64,000 nucleotides of DNA, taken from UBA9676 sp963837105 (GTDB lineage Bacteria > Actinomycetota > Actinomycetes > Streptosporangiales > Streptosporangiaceae). Positions 1-7,019 of the stretch are shown here, piece after piece. The stretch lies in contig CAWIMG010000021.1 in assembly GCA_963837105.1 (NCBI GenBank), positions 49,610-113,609 of the forward strand, written 5' to 3'. The translations under genes and the position numbers were made by a program. The stretch's first letter is position 1, and each line of letters begins with the position of its first letter. The notes under the pieces were generated by a model. The model ran no database searches, was not told the DNA's origin, and saw only the letters and a list, made by a program, of their open reading frames with translations.

Positions 1-378
1 TTCCTCAAGGGCAAGGGCCTGGGCCGGGCCTGCGCGCTGATCACCGACGGCCGGTTCTCCGGCGGCACGGCCGGGCTGTCGGTCTGCCACCTGGCGCCAG
101 AAGCGGCCGCCGGCGGGACGATCGCGCTGATCGCCGACGGCGACCGGATCGAGATCGACATTCCCCGGCGGGATCTGGTCCTGGCGGTGCCGGACGGCGA
201 ACTCGCCGCCCGCCGCGACCGGCTGGCGGCCTCGGGTGGCTTCCGGCCGGCCAGCCGCAACCGGCCGGTAAGCCAGGCCCTGCAGGTGTACGCCGCGCTC
301 GCCACCTCGGCCTCAGGCGGCGCGGTGCGCGACCTCAGCGCGCTGAACCCGCCAGGCGGCCCCTCCGCCGGCCGCTAG
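1..378 (+). CDS. ilvD: Dihydroxy-acid dehydratase, C-terminal part (5' end outside window)
   Basis: Only the last 125 codons are present; the frame is open from base 1 to the TAG at 376-378. The enzyme dehydrates 2,3-dihydroxy acids to 2-keto acids in valine, leucine and isoleucine synthesis, using an Fe-S cluster in the cytoplasm. The fragment contains the family signature ITDGRFSGGT near its start, followed by the usual C-terminal stretch with an acidic IDIPRRDL segment and an Arg-rich region before the end. The stop codon overlaps the start of the next gene (TAGTG), so menA is probably translated from the same message. Sure of the family; nothing can be said about the N-terminus. Confidence 0.93.
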   Translation, partial: FLKGKGLGRACALITDGRFSGGTAGLSVCHLAPEAAAGGTIALIADGDRIEIDIPRRDLVLAVPDGELAARRDRLAASGGFRPASRNRPVSQALQVYAALATSASGGAVRDLSALNPPGGPSAGR

Positions 379-1250
379 TGGCCACGGCACGGCAGTGGCT
401 GGGCGGCGCCCGGCCACGAACGCTGCCCGCGGCCATCGTGCCGGTCCTGGTCGGCTCCGGGGTGGCGGCCGGCTACCGGCTGTTCTCACCGTGGCGGGCC
501 GCGCTGGCGCTGGTGGTGGCGCTGGCCCTGCAGATCGGGGTCAACTACGCCAACGACTACAGCGACGGGGTACGCGGCACTGACGAGGCCCGGGTCGGCC
601 CGGTCCGGCTGGTCGCGGCCGGGCTGGCCACCCCGCAGCGGGTCCGCGCCGCCGCGCTCACCTGCTTCGCCGTCGCCTGCGGTGCCGGTTTCGTGCTGGC
701 GGCGGTCACCTCCTGGTGGCTGCTGCTGATCGGGGCCGCGGCGGTGGCCGCTGCCTGGACCTACACCGGCGGCCGCCACCCGTACGGCTACCACGGCCTG
801 GGCGAGGTGGCCGTGTTCGCGTTCTTCGGGGTCGCCGCGGTGGTCGGCACGGCGTATGTGCAGATGGGCCGGGTGGCCTGGCTGGCGGTGGCGGCCAGTG
901 TCCCGGTCGGGCTGCTCGCCTGCGCCCTGCTGGTGATCAACAACCTGCGCGACATCCCATCCGATACCGCGGCAGGCAAGCGCACGCTCGCGGTACTGCT
1001 CGGCGACCAGCGGACCCGGCTGCTGTACACCTGCTGCGCGCTGATCCCGTTCGCCATGCTGGCGGTGGTGGCGCTGGTCCGGCCGTTCAGCCTGCTCGCG
1101 CTGATCACGCTGCCACTGGCGGTGGCGCCGGTGCGGACCGTGCGGGCCGGCGCGCAGGGCCCGGTCCTGGTCGGCGCGCTAGGGCAAACCGGCCGACTGC
1201 AGCTTGCGTTCGGCGTGCTGCTCACCATCGGCCTCGCGGTCACGGTCTGA
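378..1250 (+). CDS. menA: 1,4-dihydroxy-2-naphthoate polyprenyltransferase
   Basis: This is a 290-residue membrane prenyltransferase that attaches the isoprenoid tail to 1,4-dihydroxy-2-naphthoate in menaquinone synthesis. It has two Asp-rich motifs typical of the UbiA superfamily: NDYSDGVRGTDEAR at residues 59-72 and NNLRDIPSD at 188-196, both on cytoplasmic loops that bind Mg-prenyl diphosphate. The rest is about eight hydrophobic helices. VGPVRLVAAGL after the first motif is typical of MenA rather than UbiA. The start is a GTG at 378 that overlaps the ilvD stop codon, giving the normal family length. No other menaquinone gene lies in the window. Confidence 0.92.
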   Translation: MATARQWLGGARPRTLPAAIVPVLVGSGVAAGYRLFSPWRAALALVVALALQIGVNYANDYSDGVRGTDEARVGPVRLVAAGLATPQRVRAAALTCFAVACGAGFVLAAVTSWWLLLIGAAAVAAAWTYTGGRHPYGYHGLGEVAVFAFFGVAAVVGTAYVQMGRVAWLAVAASVPVGLLACALLVINNLRDIPSDTAAGKRTLAVLLGDQRTRLLYTCCALIPFAMLAVVALVRPFSLLALITLPLAVAPVRTVRAGAQGPVLVGALGQTGRLQLAFGVLLTIGLAVTV

Positions 1251-1273
1251 CCGGACGGGGCGCCCTGCGCCGG

Positions 1274-2449
1274 CTAACTGCGGGGGCCGAACTGCTCCGC
1301 CTGCCGCTGGACCGCCGCGACCTCCTGCTCCACCTGTGCGAGCTCTTCGTGCGTGCGGGCCGCCTGCTCCGCGACCGCCTCCTCCGCCCTGCCGAGGTCA
1401 GGCTCCCCGCCCGCAGCCTGATCCCCGTTCGCGGCCGGGCCAGGCTCCGCTCCCCGGGCATCGGTGAGGGCTGCGGAATCGGCGTCGGGGAGGGCCGCGG
1501 GGGTGGCGGCCATCTGGCCGGGCAGGCCGGGCCCAGTGGGCGTGGCCTGCGGCGTGCCTGGCTGGCCCGCGCTGTCACCGGCGAACGCGCCGCTCAGCGT
1601 CTTCAGCGCCGATGTCACCTCGCTCGGGATCACCCAGAACGTGTTGCCTTCCGACTGCGCGATCTGGGGCAGCGTCTGCAGGTACTGGTAGGCGAGGACC
1701 TTGGCATCCGCGTTGTTGAGATGCACGGCCTGGAACACCGTGCCGATCGCCTGCGCCTGGCCCTCGGCACGCAGGATCTGGCTCTGCCTGTCACCCTCGG
1801 CGCGCAGGATGCTGCTCTGCTTCTCGCCCTCCGCGGTCAGGATCTTGGACTGGCGCACCCCTTCGGCGGTGAGGATCGCCGCGCGCTTCTCCCGCTCGGC
1901 GCGCATCTGCTTCTCCATCGCGTCCACGACGCTCTTGGGCGGCTCGATCGCCTTGATCTCCACCCTGCTCACCCGGATGCCCCACTTGCCGGAGGCCTCA
2001 TCGAGCACCCCGCGCAGCATGTTGTTGATCCGGTCCCGCGAAGTCAGGGTCTGCTCCAGGTCCATGGAGCCGATCACGCTGCGCAGCATGGTGGCGGTGA
2101 GCTGCTCGATCGCCTGGATGTAGTTGACGATCTCGTAGTCGGCAGCCCGGGGGTCGGTGACCTGAAAGAACAGCACCGTGTCGATGAGCACGACCAGGTT
2201 GTCCTCGGTGATGACCGGCTGGCTCTTGAAGGCCACCACCTGCTCACGGAGGTCGATCAGCGGCTTGACCCGGTCCACGAACGGGATGATGAAGTTCATC
2301 CCCGGCTGCAGGGTCTTGCGGTACCGGCCGAAGCGCTCGATGTTGCGCGCCCGCGCCTGCGGGACGATGCGCACCGTCTTGACCACGAACATGACCATCA
2401 AGATGACCACGATGACCGCGACGACGGCCGCGACTATTGCTGTTTCCAT
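1274..2449 (-). CDS. SPFH/Band 7 (stomatin-like) membrane protein
   Basis: The 391-residue product has one N-terminal membrane helix (residues about 1-22), then the SPFH/PHB domain with the stomatin-type features VPQARARNIERFGRYRKTL, GMNFIIPFVD and LRSVIGSMDLEQTLTSRD. A Lys/Glu-rich coiled coil follows (about 190-240, repeated ILTAEG and ILRAEG units), and the C-terminal 90 residues are Ala/Pro/Gly-rich and probably disordered. Such proteins form oligomeric rafts on the membrane and are often paired with NfeD-type partners. The nfeD-like gene ends 2 nt before this start codon, so the pair is almost certainly an operon. The exact cellular role is unknown. The C-terminal tail is the least conserved-looking part. 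Confidence 0.9.
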   Translation of the reverse strand: METAIVAAVVAVIVVILMVMFVVKTVRIVPQARARNIERFGRYRKTLQPGMNFIIPFVDRVKPLIDLREQVVAFKSQPVITEDNLVVLIDTVLFFQVTDPRAADYEIVNYIQAIEQLTATMLRSVIGSMDLEQTLTSRDRINNMLRGVLDEASGKWGIRVSRVEIKAIEPPKSVVDAMEKQMRAEREKRAAILTAEGVRQSKILTAEGEKQSSILRAEGDRQSQILRAEGQAQAIGTVFQAVHLNNADAKVLAYQYLQTLPQIAQSEGNTFWVIPSEVTSALKTLSGAFAGDSAGQPGTPQATPTGPGLPGQMAATPAALPDADSAALTDARGAEPGPAANGDQAAGGEPDLGRAEEAVAEQAARTHEELAQVEQEVAAVQRQAEQFGPRS

Positions 2450-2451
2450 GA

Positions 2452-2883
2452 CTACTCCCTGGGATGGACAAGCGCGGTGGCGCCCTCGATCGCAAGGACG
2501 TCAACCTTGGAGCCCTCGGAGATGACCGAGGACTCGTCGTAGGAGCGTGCCGACCAGATCTCGCCGCCGATGCGGACCCGCCCATGAAGCGGCGTGACTT
2601 CCTCGGTCACGATGGCGGACCGCCCGACCAGGGCGGACGTCCCGCTCTTCAGCAGCGGCGGCTGCCGGATGTGCCGCACCGCTAGCGGCCGCACGATGCC
2701 GAGACCTGCCCCGGCCGCGACAACGAAGGTGATGAGCTGAAAGGGAAGGCCCAGGCCCACCGCGCCGACGATGGCCGCTGCCGCCGCCGCGACGGCCAGC
2801 AGGCCGAAGGCCAGCGTTGTCGTCAGGACCTCGGCAACGCCCAGCACCGCGGCCAGGATCAGCCAGACAATCCACCACTCCAT
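2452..2883 (-). CDS. NfeD family membrane protein
   Basis: The product has about 143 residues: two to three N-terminal membrane helices (residues about 5-75) and a C-terminal OB-fold domain (about 85-143) with the NfeD-like stretch LVGRSAIVTEEVTPLHGRVRIGG... and EGSKVDVLAIEG. Short NfeD proteins of this type act with SPFH-domain partners in membrane organisation, and the SPFH gene follows after 2 nt. I prefer the ATG at 2883, preceded by GGGGGTG at good spacing. An in-frame GTG two codons upstream (2889) is the alternative. The protease domain of long NfeD proteins is absent. Confidence 0.88.
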   Translation of the reverse strand: MEWWIVWLILAAVLGVAEVLTTTLAFGLLAVAAAAAAIVGAVGLGLPFQLITFVVAAGAGLGIVRPLAVRHIRQPPLLKSGTSALVGRSAIVTEEVTPLHGRVRIGGEIWSARSYDESSVISEGSKVDVLAIEGATALVHPRE

Positions 2884-2889
2884 GGTCAC

Positions 2890-3205
2890 CCCCGGAGCGG
2901 GTGCCCGAGCAGCCAGTCCACCCGTGCGCGGACGCGCGGCTCTCCCGCGTCCCTGTACTGACAGTAACCCCCCGGTGCCGCGCCCACACCATTGACCATT
3001 GCTGACGGCGCGGAGCCGCTATCCGTTCACCTACCGCTCTGCGGCGGCGGCCGGGCGCCGCGGCCACCGCTCCCGGTCCGTTTCCGGGCCTGGTATTCAC
3101 AGCCGGCCGCGTGCGGGGCACCATGGTGCCACATGCCTGATGGCCCACACCAGACTGAGGGCCCACACCAGACGGGCCTGACGGGCCAAGCCAGAGGGGA
3201 CTGAC
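2890..3205. other. Intergenic region between divergent nfeD-like and acyl-CoA synthetase genes
   Basis: This 316-bp gap separates divergent genes and must hold both promoters, but I see no convincing -35/-10 pair. The visible structure is a 14-bp direct repeat (GGCCCACACCAGAC) at 3143-3156 and 3161-3174, 18 bp apart, just upstream of the synthetase ribosome binding site AGAGGGGA. It could be a regulator site or simple low-complexity sequence. No credible gene is visible here. Confidence 0.45.
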
Positions 3206-4864
3206 ATGACCGGCGTCACGGAGCCGTCCTACAGTCACGGAGCGTCCGCAGTGCCGCTGCTGGGCGAGACGATCGGCGCCAACCTGCGCCGGGTCGCCGC
3301 CAGCTACCCGGATAACGAAGCGGTGGTGGACGTCCCCACCGGGCGCCGGTGGAGCTACGGCCAGCTGGATGCCGACACCGACACGCTGGCCCGCGGCCTG
3401 ATCTCGGCTGGCCTGGCGGCCGGTGACCGGGTCGGCATCTGGGCGCCCAACTGCGCGGAATGGATACTGCTCCAGTACGCGACGGCCAAGGCCGGGATCG
3501 TGCTGGTGAACATCAACCCGGCCTACCGCAGCCACGAACTGGCGTACGCACTGAGGCAGTCCGGGGTGCGGCTGCTGGTGTCCGCCGAGTCGTTCAAGAC
3601 CAGCGACTACCGGGCGATGGTGACCGAGGTGCGGGGCGGGCTCGACCGGCTGGAAAAGGTGGTCTACCTCGGGTCACCGGACTGGCAGGCACTGGCCGCC
3701 GGGCCGGCCCCGGCCGCGGGCGAGCCGGACCCGCTGGCCGCCCGCGAGGCGGCCCTGTCCTTCGACGACCCGATCAACATCCAGTACACCAGCGGGACCA
3801 CCGGCTTCCCCAAGGGTGCCACCCTGTCCCACCACAACATCCTCAACAACGGTTTCTTCATCGGCGAGGGCTGCCGCTACACCGCGCAGGACCGGGTCTG
3901 CATCCCGGTGCCGTTCTACCACTGCTTCGGCATGGTGCTGGGAAACCTGGCCTGCACCACGCACGGGGCCTGCATCGTCATCCCCTCCCCCGGCTTCGAG
4001 CCGGCCGCCGCCCTGGCCGCGGTCCAGGCCGAGCGCTGCACCTCGCTGTACGGGGTGCCGACCATGTTCATCGCGGAGCTGGCACTGCCCGGTTTCGCCG
4101 ACTACGACCTTTCCACCTTGCGGACCGGGATCATGGCCGGGTCGCCATGCCCGGTGGAGGTGATGAAACGCGTGGTCAGCGAGATGCACATGACCGAGGT
4201 GACCATCTGCTACGGGATGACCGAGACCTCCCCGGTGTCCACCCAGACCACCGCGGACGACGACATGGACCGGCGGGTCTCCACCGTCGGCCGGGTGCAC
4301 CCGCACGTCGAGGTGAAGATCGTCGACCCGGAAACCGGCCTGGTGCTTCCCCGCGGCACGGCCGGTGAACTGTGCACCCGCGGTTACTCGGTCATGCTCG
4401 GCTACTGGGACGACGCGGCGCAGACCCGGTCGGCGATCGACGCGGCCCGCTGGATGCATACCGGTGACCTGGCGGTGATGGACGCCGAGGGCTATCTGAA
4501 CATCGCCGGCCGGATCAAGGACATGGTCATCCGGGGCGGCGAGAACGTCTACCCGCGCGAGGTGGAGGAGTTCCTGTACGCGCACCCGGCGATCGAGGAC
4601 GTCCAGGTGATCGGGGTTCCCGACAGCCGCTACGGGGAGGAACTGTGCGCCTGGGTCAAGCTGCGCCCGGGCGCCACGCTCAGCCCGGACGAGCTGCGGG
4701 AATTCTGCTCCGGCCAGATCGCCCACTTCAAGATCCCGCGGTACCTGCGGATCACCGACGAGTTCCCGATGACGGTGACCGGGAAGGTGCAGAAGTTCAA
4801 GATGCGGGAGGTCTCGATCGCCGAACTCGACCTGGCCGAGGCGGGCCGCACCCGCACCGCCTGA
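3206..4864 (+). CDS. Fatty-acid--CoA ligase (AMP-binding family)
   Basis: The 552-residue enzyme activates a carboxylic acid with ATP and joins it to CoA. It has the P-loop-like motif YTSGTTGFPKG (194-204), the adenine-binding YGMTETSP (336-343), the hinge region GRIKDMVIRGGENVYPREVE, and the catalytic lysine in TGKVQKF near residue 527. Sequence around VNINPAYRSHELAYAL is typical of FadD-type medium/long-chain ligases (FadD35-like) rather than acetyl-CoA synthetase. The ATG at 3206 is preceded by AGAGGGGA at normal spacing. The gene stands alone, converging on the small gene at 4918. The chain length used cannot be judged from sequence. Confidence 0.92.
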   Translation: MTGVTEPSYSHGASAVPLLGETIGANLRRVAASYPDNEAVVDVPTGRRWSYGQLDADTDTLARGLISAGLAAGDRVGIWAPNCAEWILLQYATAKAGIVLVNINPAYRSHELAYALRQSGVRLLVSAESFKTSDYRAMVTEVRGGLDRLEKVVYLGSPDWQALAAGPAPAAGEPDPLAAREAALSFDDPINIQYTSGTTGFPKGATLSHHNILNNGFFIGEGCRYTAQDRVCIPVPFYHCFGMVLGNLACTTHGACIVIPSPGFEPAAALAAVQAERCTSLYGVPTMFIAELALPGFADYDLSTLRTGIMAGSPCPVEVMKRVVSEMHMTEVTICYGMTETSPVSTQTTADDDMDRRVSTVGRVHPHVEVKIVDPETGLVLPRGTAGELCTRGYSVMLGYWDDAAQTRSAIDAARWMHTGDLAVMDAEGYLNIAGRIKDMVIRGGENVYPREVEEFLYAHPAIEDVQVIGVPDSRYGEELCAWVKLRPGATLSPDELREFCSGQIAHFKIPRYLRITDEFPMTVTGKVQKFKMREVSIAELDLAEAGRTRTA

Positions 4865-4884
4865 CCCAGCCACCGGCACAGCCT

Positions 4885-4915
4885 GGCCCGGCCGCCCGCG
4901 CCGGTCAGCCGGGCC
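4885..4915. terminator. Possible bidirectional terminator hairpin
   Basis: An inverted repeat GGCCCGGC / GCCGGGCC (8-bp stem, 15-nt loop) lies 20 nt after the acyl-CoA ligase stop and just before the end of the convergent DUF2277 gene. There is no T-tract, as is common in high-GC actinobacteria. Position between convergent genes is the main support. Confidence 0.4.
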
Positions 4916-4917
4916 GC

Positions 4918-5139
4918 TCAGACGGTGGACGGGTCCGGGCTAGCCGCCAGGCTGGCGAGCAGGGTCTGAGTGGCGGCACTGATGGCGTCCACCGCACGGT
5001 TGAATGCTTCTTCGTTGGCCGGATTCGGAAGACGGAAGCCCCCCACCGTCCGCACAAACTGGAGCGCGGCCGCTCGTACGTCCTCATCGGTTACCCCAAC
5101 GGCATACGGTGCGCGCAGAGTCTTGATGTTGCGGCACAT
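4918..5139 (-). CDS. DUF2277 family small protein
   Basis: This 73-residue protein begins MCRNIKTLR and continues with VTDEDVRAAALQFVRTVGGFR and an alanine-rich C-terminal helix, which matches the DUF2277 family over its whole length. The conserved N-terminal MCRNIK could bind metal through Cys2, but no function is established. It has its own start codon and is separated from the neighbouring YccF gene by 49 nt. Confidence 0.88.
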   Translation of the reverse strand: MCRNIKTLRAPYAVGVTDEDVRAAALQFVRTVGGFRLPNPANEEAFNRAVDAISAATQTLLASLAASPDPSTV

Positions 5140-5188
5140 GGGATGACGTTACGCCTGCCTAGCGGGCAAGGGTGAGCGGTGGCGCAAA

Positions 5189-5572
5189 TCAGCCGGACGG
5201 GGCGATCCGCACCCCGAGCGGCAGGAGTGAGATCGGAATGATCTTGAAGTTGGCGAGGCCGAGCGGGATGCCGATCACGGTCAGGCACAGCAGCACCCCG
5301 GTCACCAGATGGCCGATGGCCAGCCACCAGCCGAACAGCACAATCCAGAGGACATTGCCGATCAGCGAGCCCACGCCGGATTCCCGGCGCGGGGTGATGG
5401 TCCGGCCGAACGGCCACAGCACGTAGTTCGCGATCCGGAACGCGGCGATGCCGAACGGGATCGTGATCACCAGGAAGAACAGCAGGAAGCAGAGCAGGCC
5501 CGCCACGGCGTAGGCAATCGCCATCCACAGGCCGCAGAGCACCAGCCAGATCAGGTTCAGGATCATCCGCAC
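5189..5572 (-). CDS. YccF domain-containing membrane protein
   Basis: The 127-residue product is almost entirely membrane-embedded. It contains two copies of the YccF-type motif: LLFFLVITIPFGIAAFRIA with NYVLWPFGRTI, and later LCLTVIGIPLGLANFKI with ISLLPLGVRI. Each copy is two helices joined by a short Gly-Pro-Gly turn. Function is unknown in the family. The gene lies 10 nt downstream of the LysE-type gene and may be cotranscribed with it. Confidence 0.88.
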   Translation of the reverse strand: MRMILNLIWLVLCGLWMAIAYAVAGLLCFLLFFLVITIPFGIAAFRIANYVLWPFGRTITPRRESGVGSLIGNVLWIVLFGWWLAIGHLVTGVLLCLTVIGIPLGLANFKIIPISLLPLGVRIAPSG

Positions 5573-5582
5573 GGAATCGCCC

Positions 5583-6221
5583 CTAGTCGCGGTGGCCGGT
5601 GAAGGCGAGGGTCAGGCCGAGGCCGATCATCGCCAGCCCGCCGAGGCCGCCGACCAGGGCCAGCCGCTGCGGGGAGCGGGCGAACCAGGCACGAACCCCG
5701 CTGGCCGCCAGGCCCCAGGCACTGTCACAGATCAGCCCGATGGGCAGTGACACCAGGCTGAGCAGCAGCAACTGGACCGGCACGTGCCCGGCCGCCTGGT
5801 TGGCGAACTGTGGCAGCACCGCCGCGAACAGGATGTAGGCCTTCGGGTTGGTGACGCCGACCAGGAACCCCTCGCTGGCCGCGCGGCGGTCACCGCGTGG
5901 CGCCACTGCCACCTCCAGTGCCACGCCGAGGGAGTGCCGGTGCCGGATCGCCTGAATGCCGAGCCAGGCCAGGTAGGCCGCACCCAGCAGCTTGATGACG
6001 GTGAACGCCGCGGCTGACTGCTGCACGAGCGCACCCACACCCAGCGCGACGCTGATCGCGACCACCTGCACGCCGAGAACGTTGCCCACGACCGAGGCCA
6101 GTGCCGTCCGGCGGCCATGCGCCAGCGCCCGCCCGACCACGAACAGCACGCTCGGCCCAGGGATGGCGATCACGATCAGGCAGGTGAGGGTGAACCCGAG
6201 GAACTGGCCTGCCGATATCAT
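5583..6221 (-). CDS. LysE/RhtB family amino-acid exporter
   Basis: The 212-residue protein has about six membrane helices and the N-terminal family signature LIVIAIPGPSVLFVVGRALAHGRR, shown here only in part because of its length (residues about 16-38). It also has the GAAYLAWLGIQAIR segment and GVTNPKAYILFAAVLPQF, both diagnostic for LysE/RhtB efflux proteins. These export amino acids such as lysine, homoserine, threonine or cysteine; the substrate here is unknown. The start ATG at 6221 gives the normal length. Confidence 0.9.
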   Translation of the reverse strand: MISAGQFLGFTLTCLIVIAIPGPSVLFVVGRALAHGRRTALASVVGNVLGVQVVAISVALGVGALVQQSAAAFTVIKLLGAAYLAWLGIQAIRHRHSLGVALEVAVAPRGDRRAASEGFLVGVTNPKAYILFAAVLPQFANQAAGHVPVQLLLLSLVSLPIGLICDSAWGLAASGVRAWFARSPQRLALVGGLGGLAMIGLGLTLAFTGHRD

Positions 6222-6374
6222 CGGGCCACCCTACCCGCCAGGGCCGGTCGTGCCCACCACGGCGGCGAGGCCCAACTGTGGCCTGGCCGCGGCCGCCGGG
6301 CGACAACCGGAGCGCTCTGACCGACGTCATAAGTGTCAGTTGGCTCATGGAGCCACCCAGCACGAGGGACCCCG

Positions 6375-6995
6375 ATGACTGCATTCGCACGCACCGCCCG
6401 GCACCTGACCGTGGCCGCCAGTCTCAGCTTCGCCGCGGCACTGGCCGCTGGCTGCGGCTCCAGCCCGAGCCCCGCCCCCACCCATACGGTCACCATCACC
6501 CCGCACGCCTCGGCCAGTTCGCCCAGCGCGGCGCCCGCGAGCAGCACGGCGGCACCGTCCTCCCAGGCGTGCGCGACCAGTTCGCTCGGGGTCAAGCTCG
6601 GCCTGAGCCAGGGCGCGGCCGGCAGTGTCTACCAGGCGATCGATTTCACCAACACCTCGAGCGTGACCTGCACGCTCTACGGCTACCCAGGGGTCTCGGC
6701 CGGGAACGGGCAGCCGTTCACCCAGGTGGGCCTGGCGGCCTCGGAGACGCCGACCCCGCCGCGGAAATTGGTGACCCTGGCCCCCGGCGGGGTGGCCAAC
6801 GCGCTGCTGCGGGTGGTGGACGCGGGCAATTACCCGCCGAACAAGTGCGCCATGGTGCCGACGAAATCGCTGCGGATCTTCCCGCCGAACCAGACCGTTC
6901 CGGTCTACCTGCACTACAGCACCCAGATGTGCGGCAAGCCGGTGCAGACCATGTCGGTCAGTGTGGTCCAGCCGGGCAGCGGCGGCAACGCCTGA
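6375..6995 (+). CDS. Secreted lipoprotein with DUF4232 domain
   Basis: I chose the ATG at 6375 because it follows GAGGGA and puts a signal peptide at the N-terminus. Residues about 1-30 are a lipoprotein signal ending in the lipobox LAAGC. A Ser/Pro/Ala/Thr-rich linker (about 35-70) follows. The globular part contains the DUF4232 hallmarks SVYQAIDFTNTSSVTCTLYG, LVTLAPGGVANALLRVVDAG and, near the end, MSVSVVQPG. DUF4232 is common in actinobacterial cell-envelope proteins and its role is unknown. Two Cys pairs could form disulfides outside the membrane. The gene converges on the large fusion gene with only 24 nt between them. Confidence 0.88.
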   Translation: MTAFARTARHLTVAASLSFAAALAAGCGSSPSPAPTHTVTITPHASASSPSAAPASSTAAPSSQACATSSLGVKLGLSQGAAGSVYQAIDFTNTSSVTCTLYGYPGVSAGNGQPFTQVGLAASETPTPPRKLVTLAPGGVANALLRVVDAGNYPPNKCAMVPTKSLRIFPPNQTVPVYLHYSTQMCGKPVQTMSVSVVQPGSGGNA

Positions 6996-7019
6996 CTGAC
7001 CCTCACGAGCTTGGCCCAG

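Noticed and set aside
716..2542. 608-codon plus-strand frame over menA and the SPFH gene
   Set aside because: It overlaps two well-supported genes in other frames and translates to Arg/Gly/Ala-rich sequence, a usual shadow in high-GC DNA.
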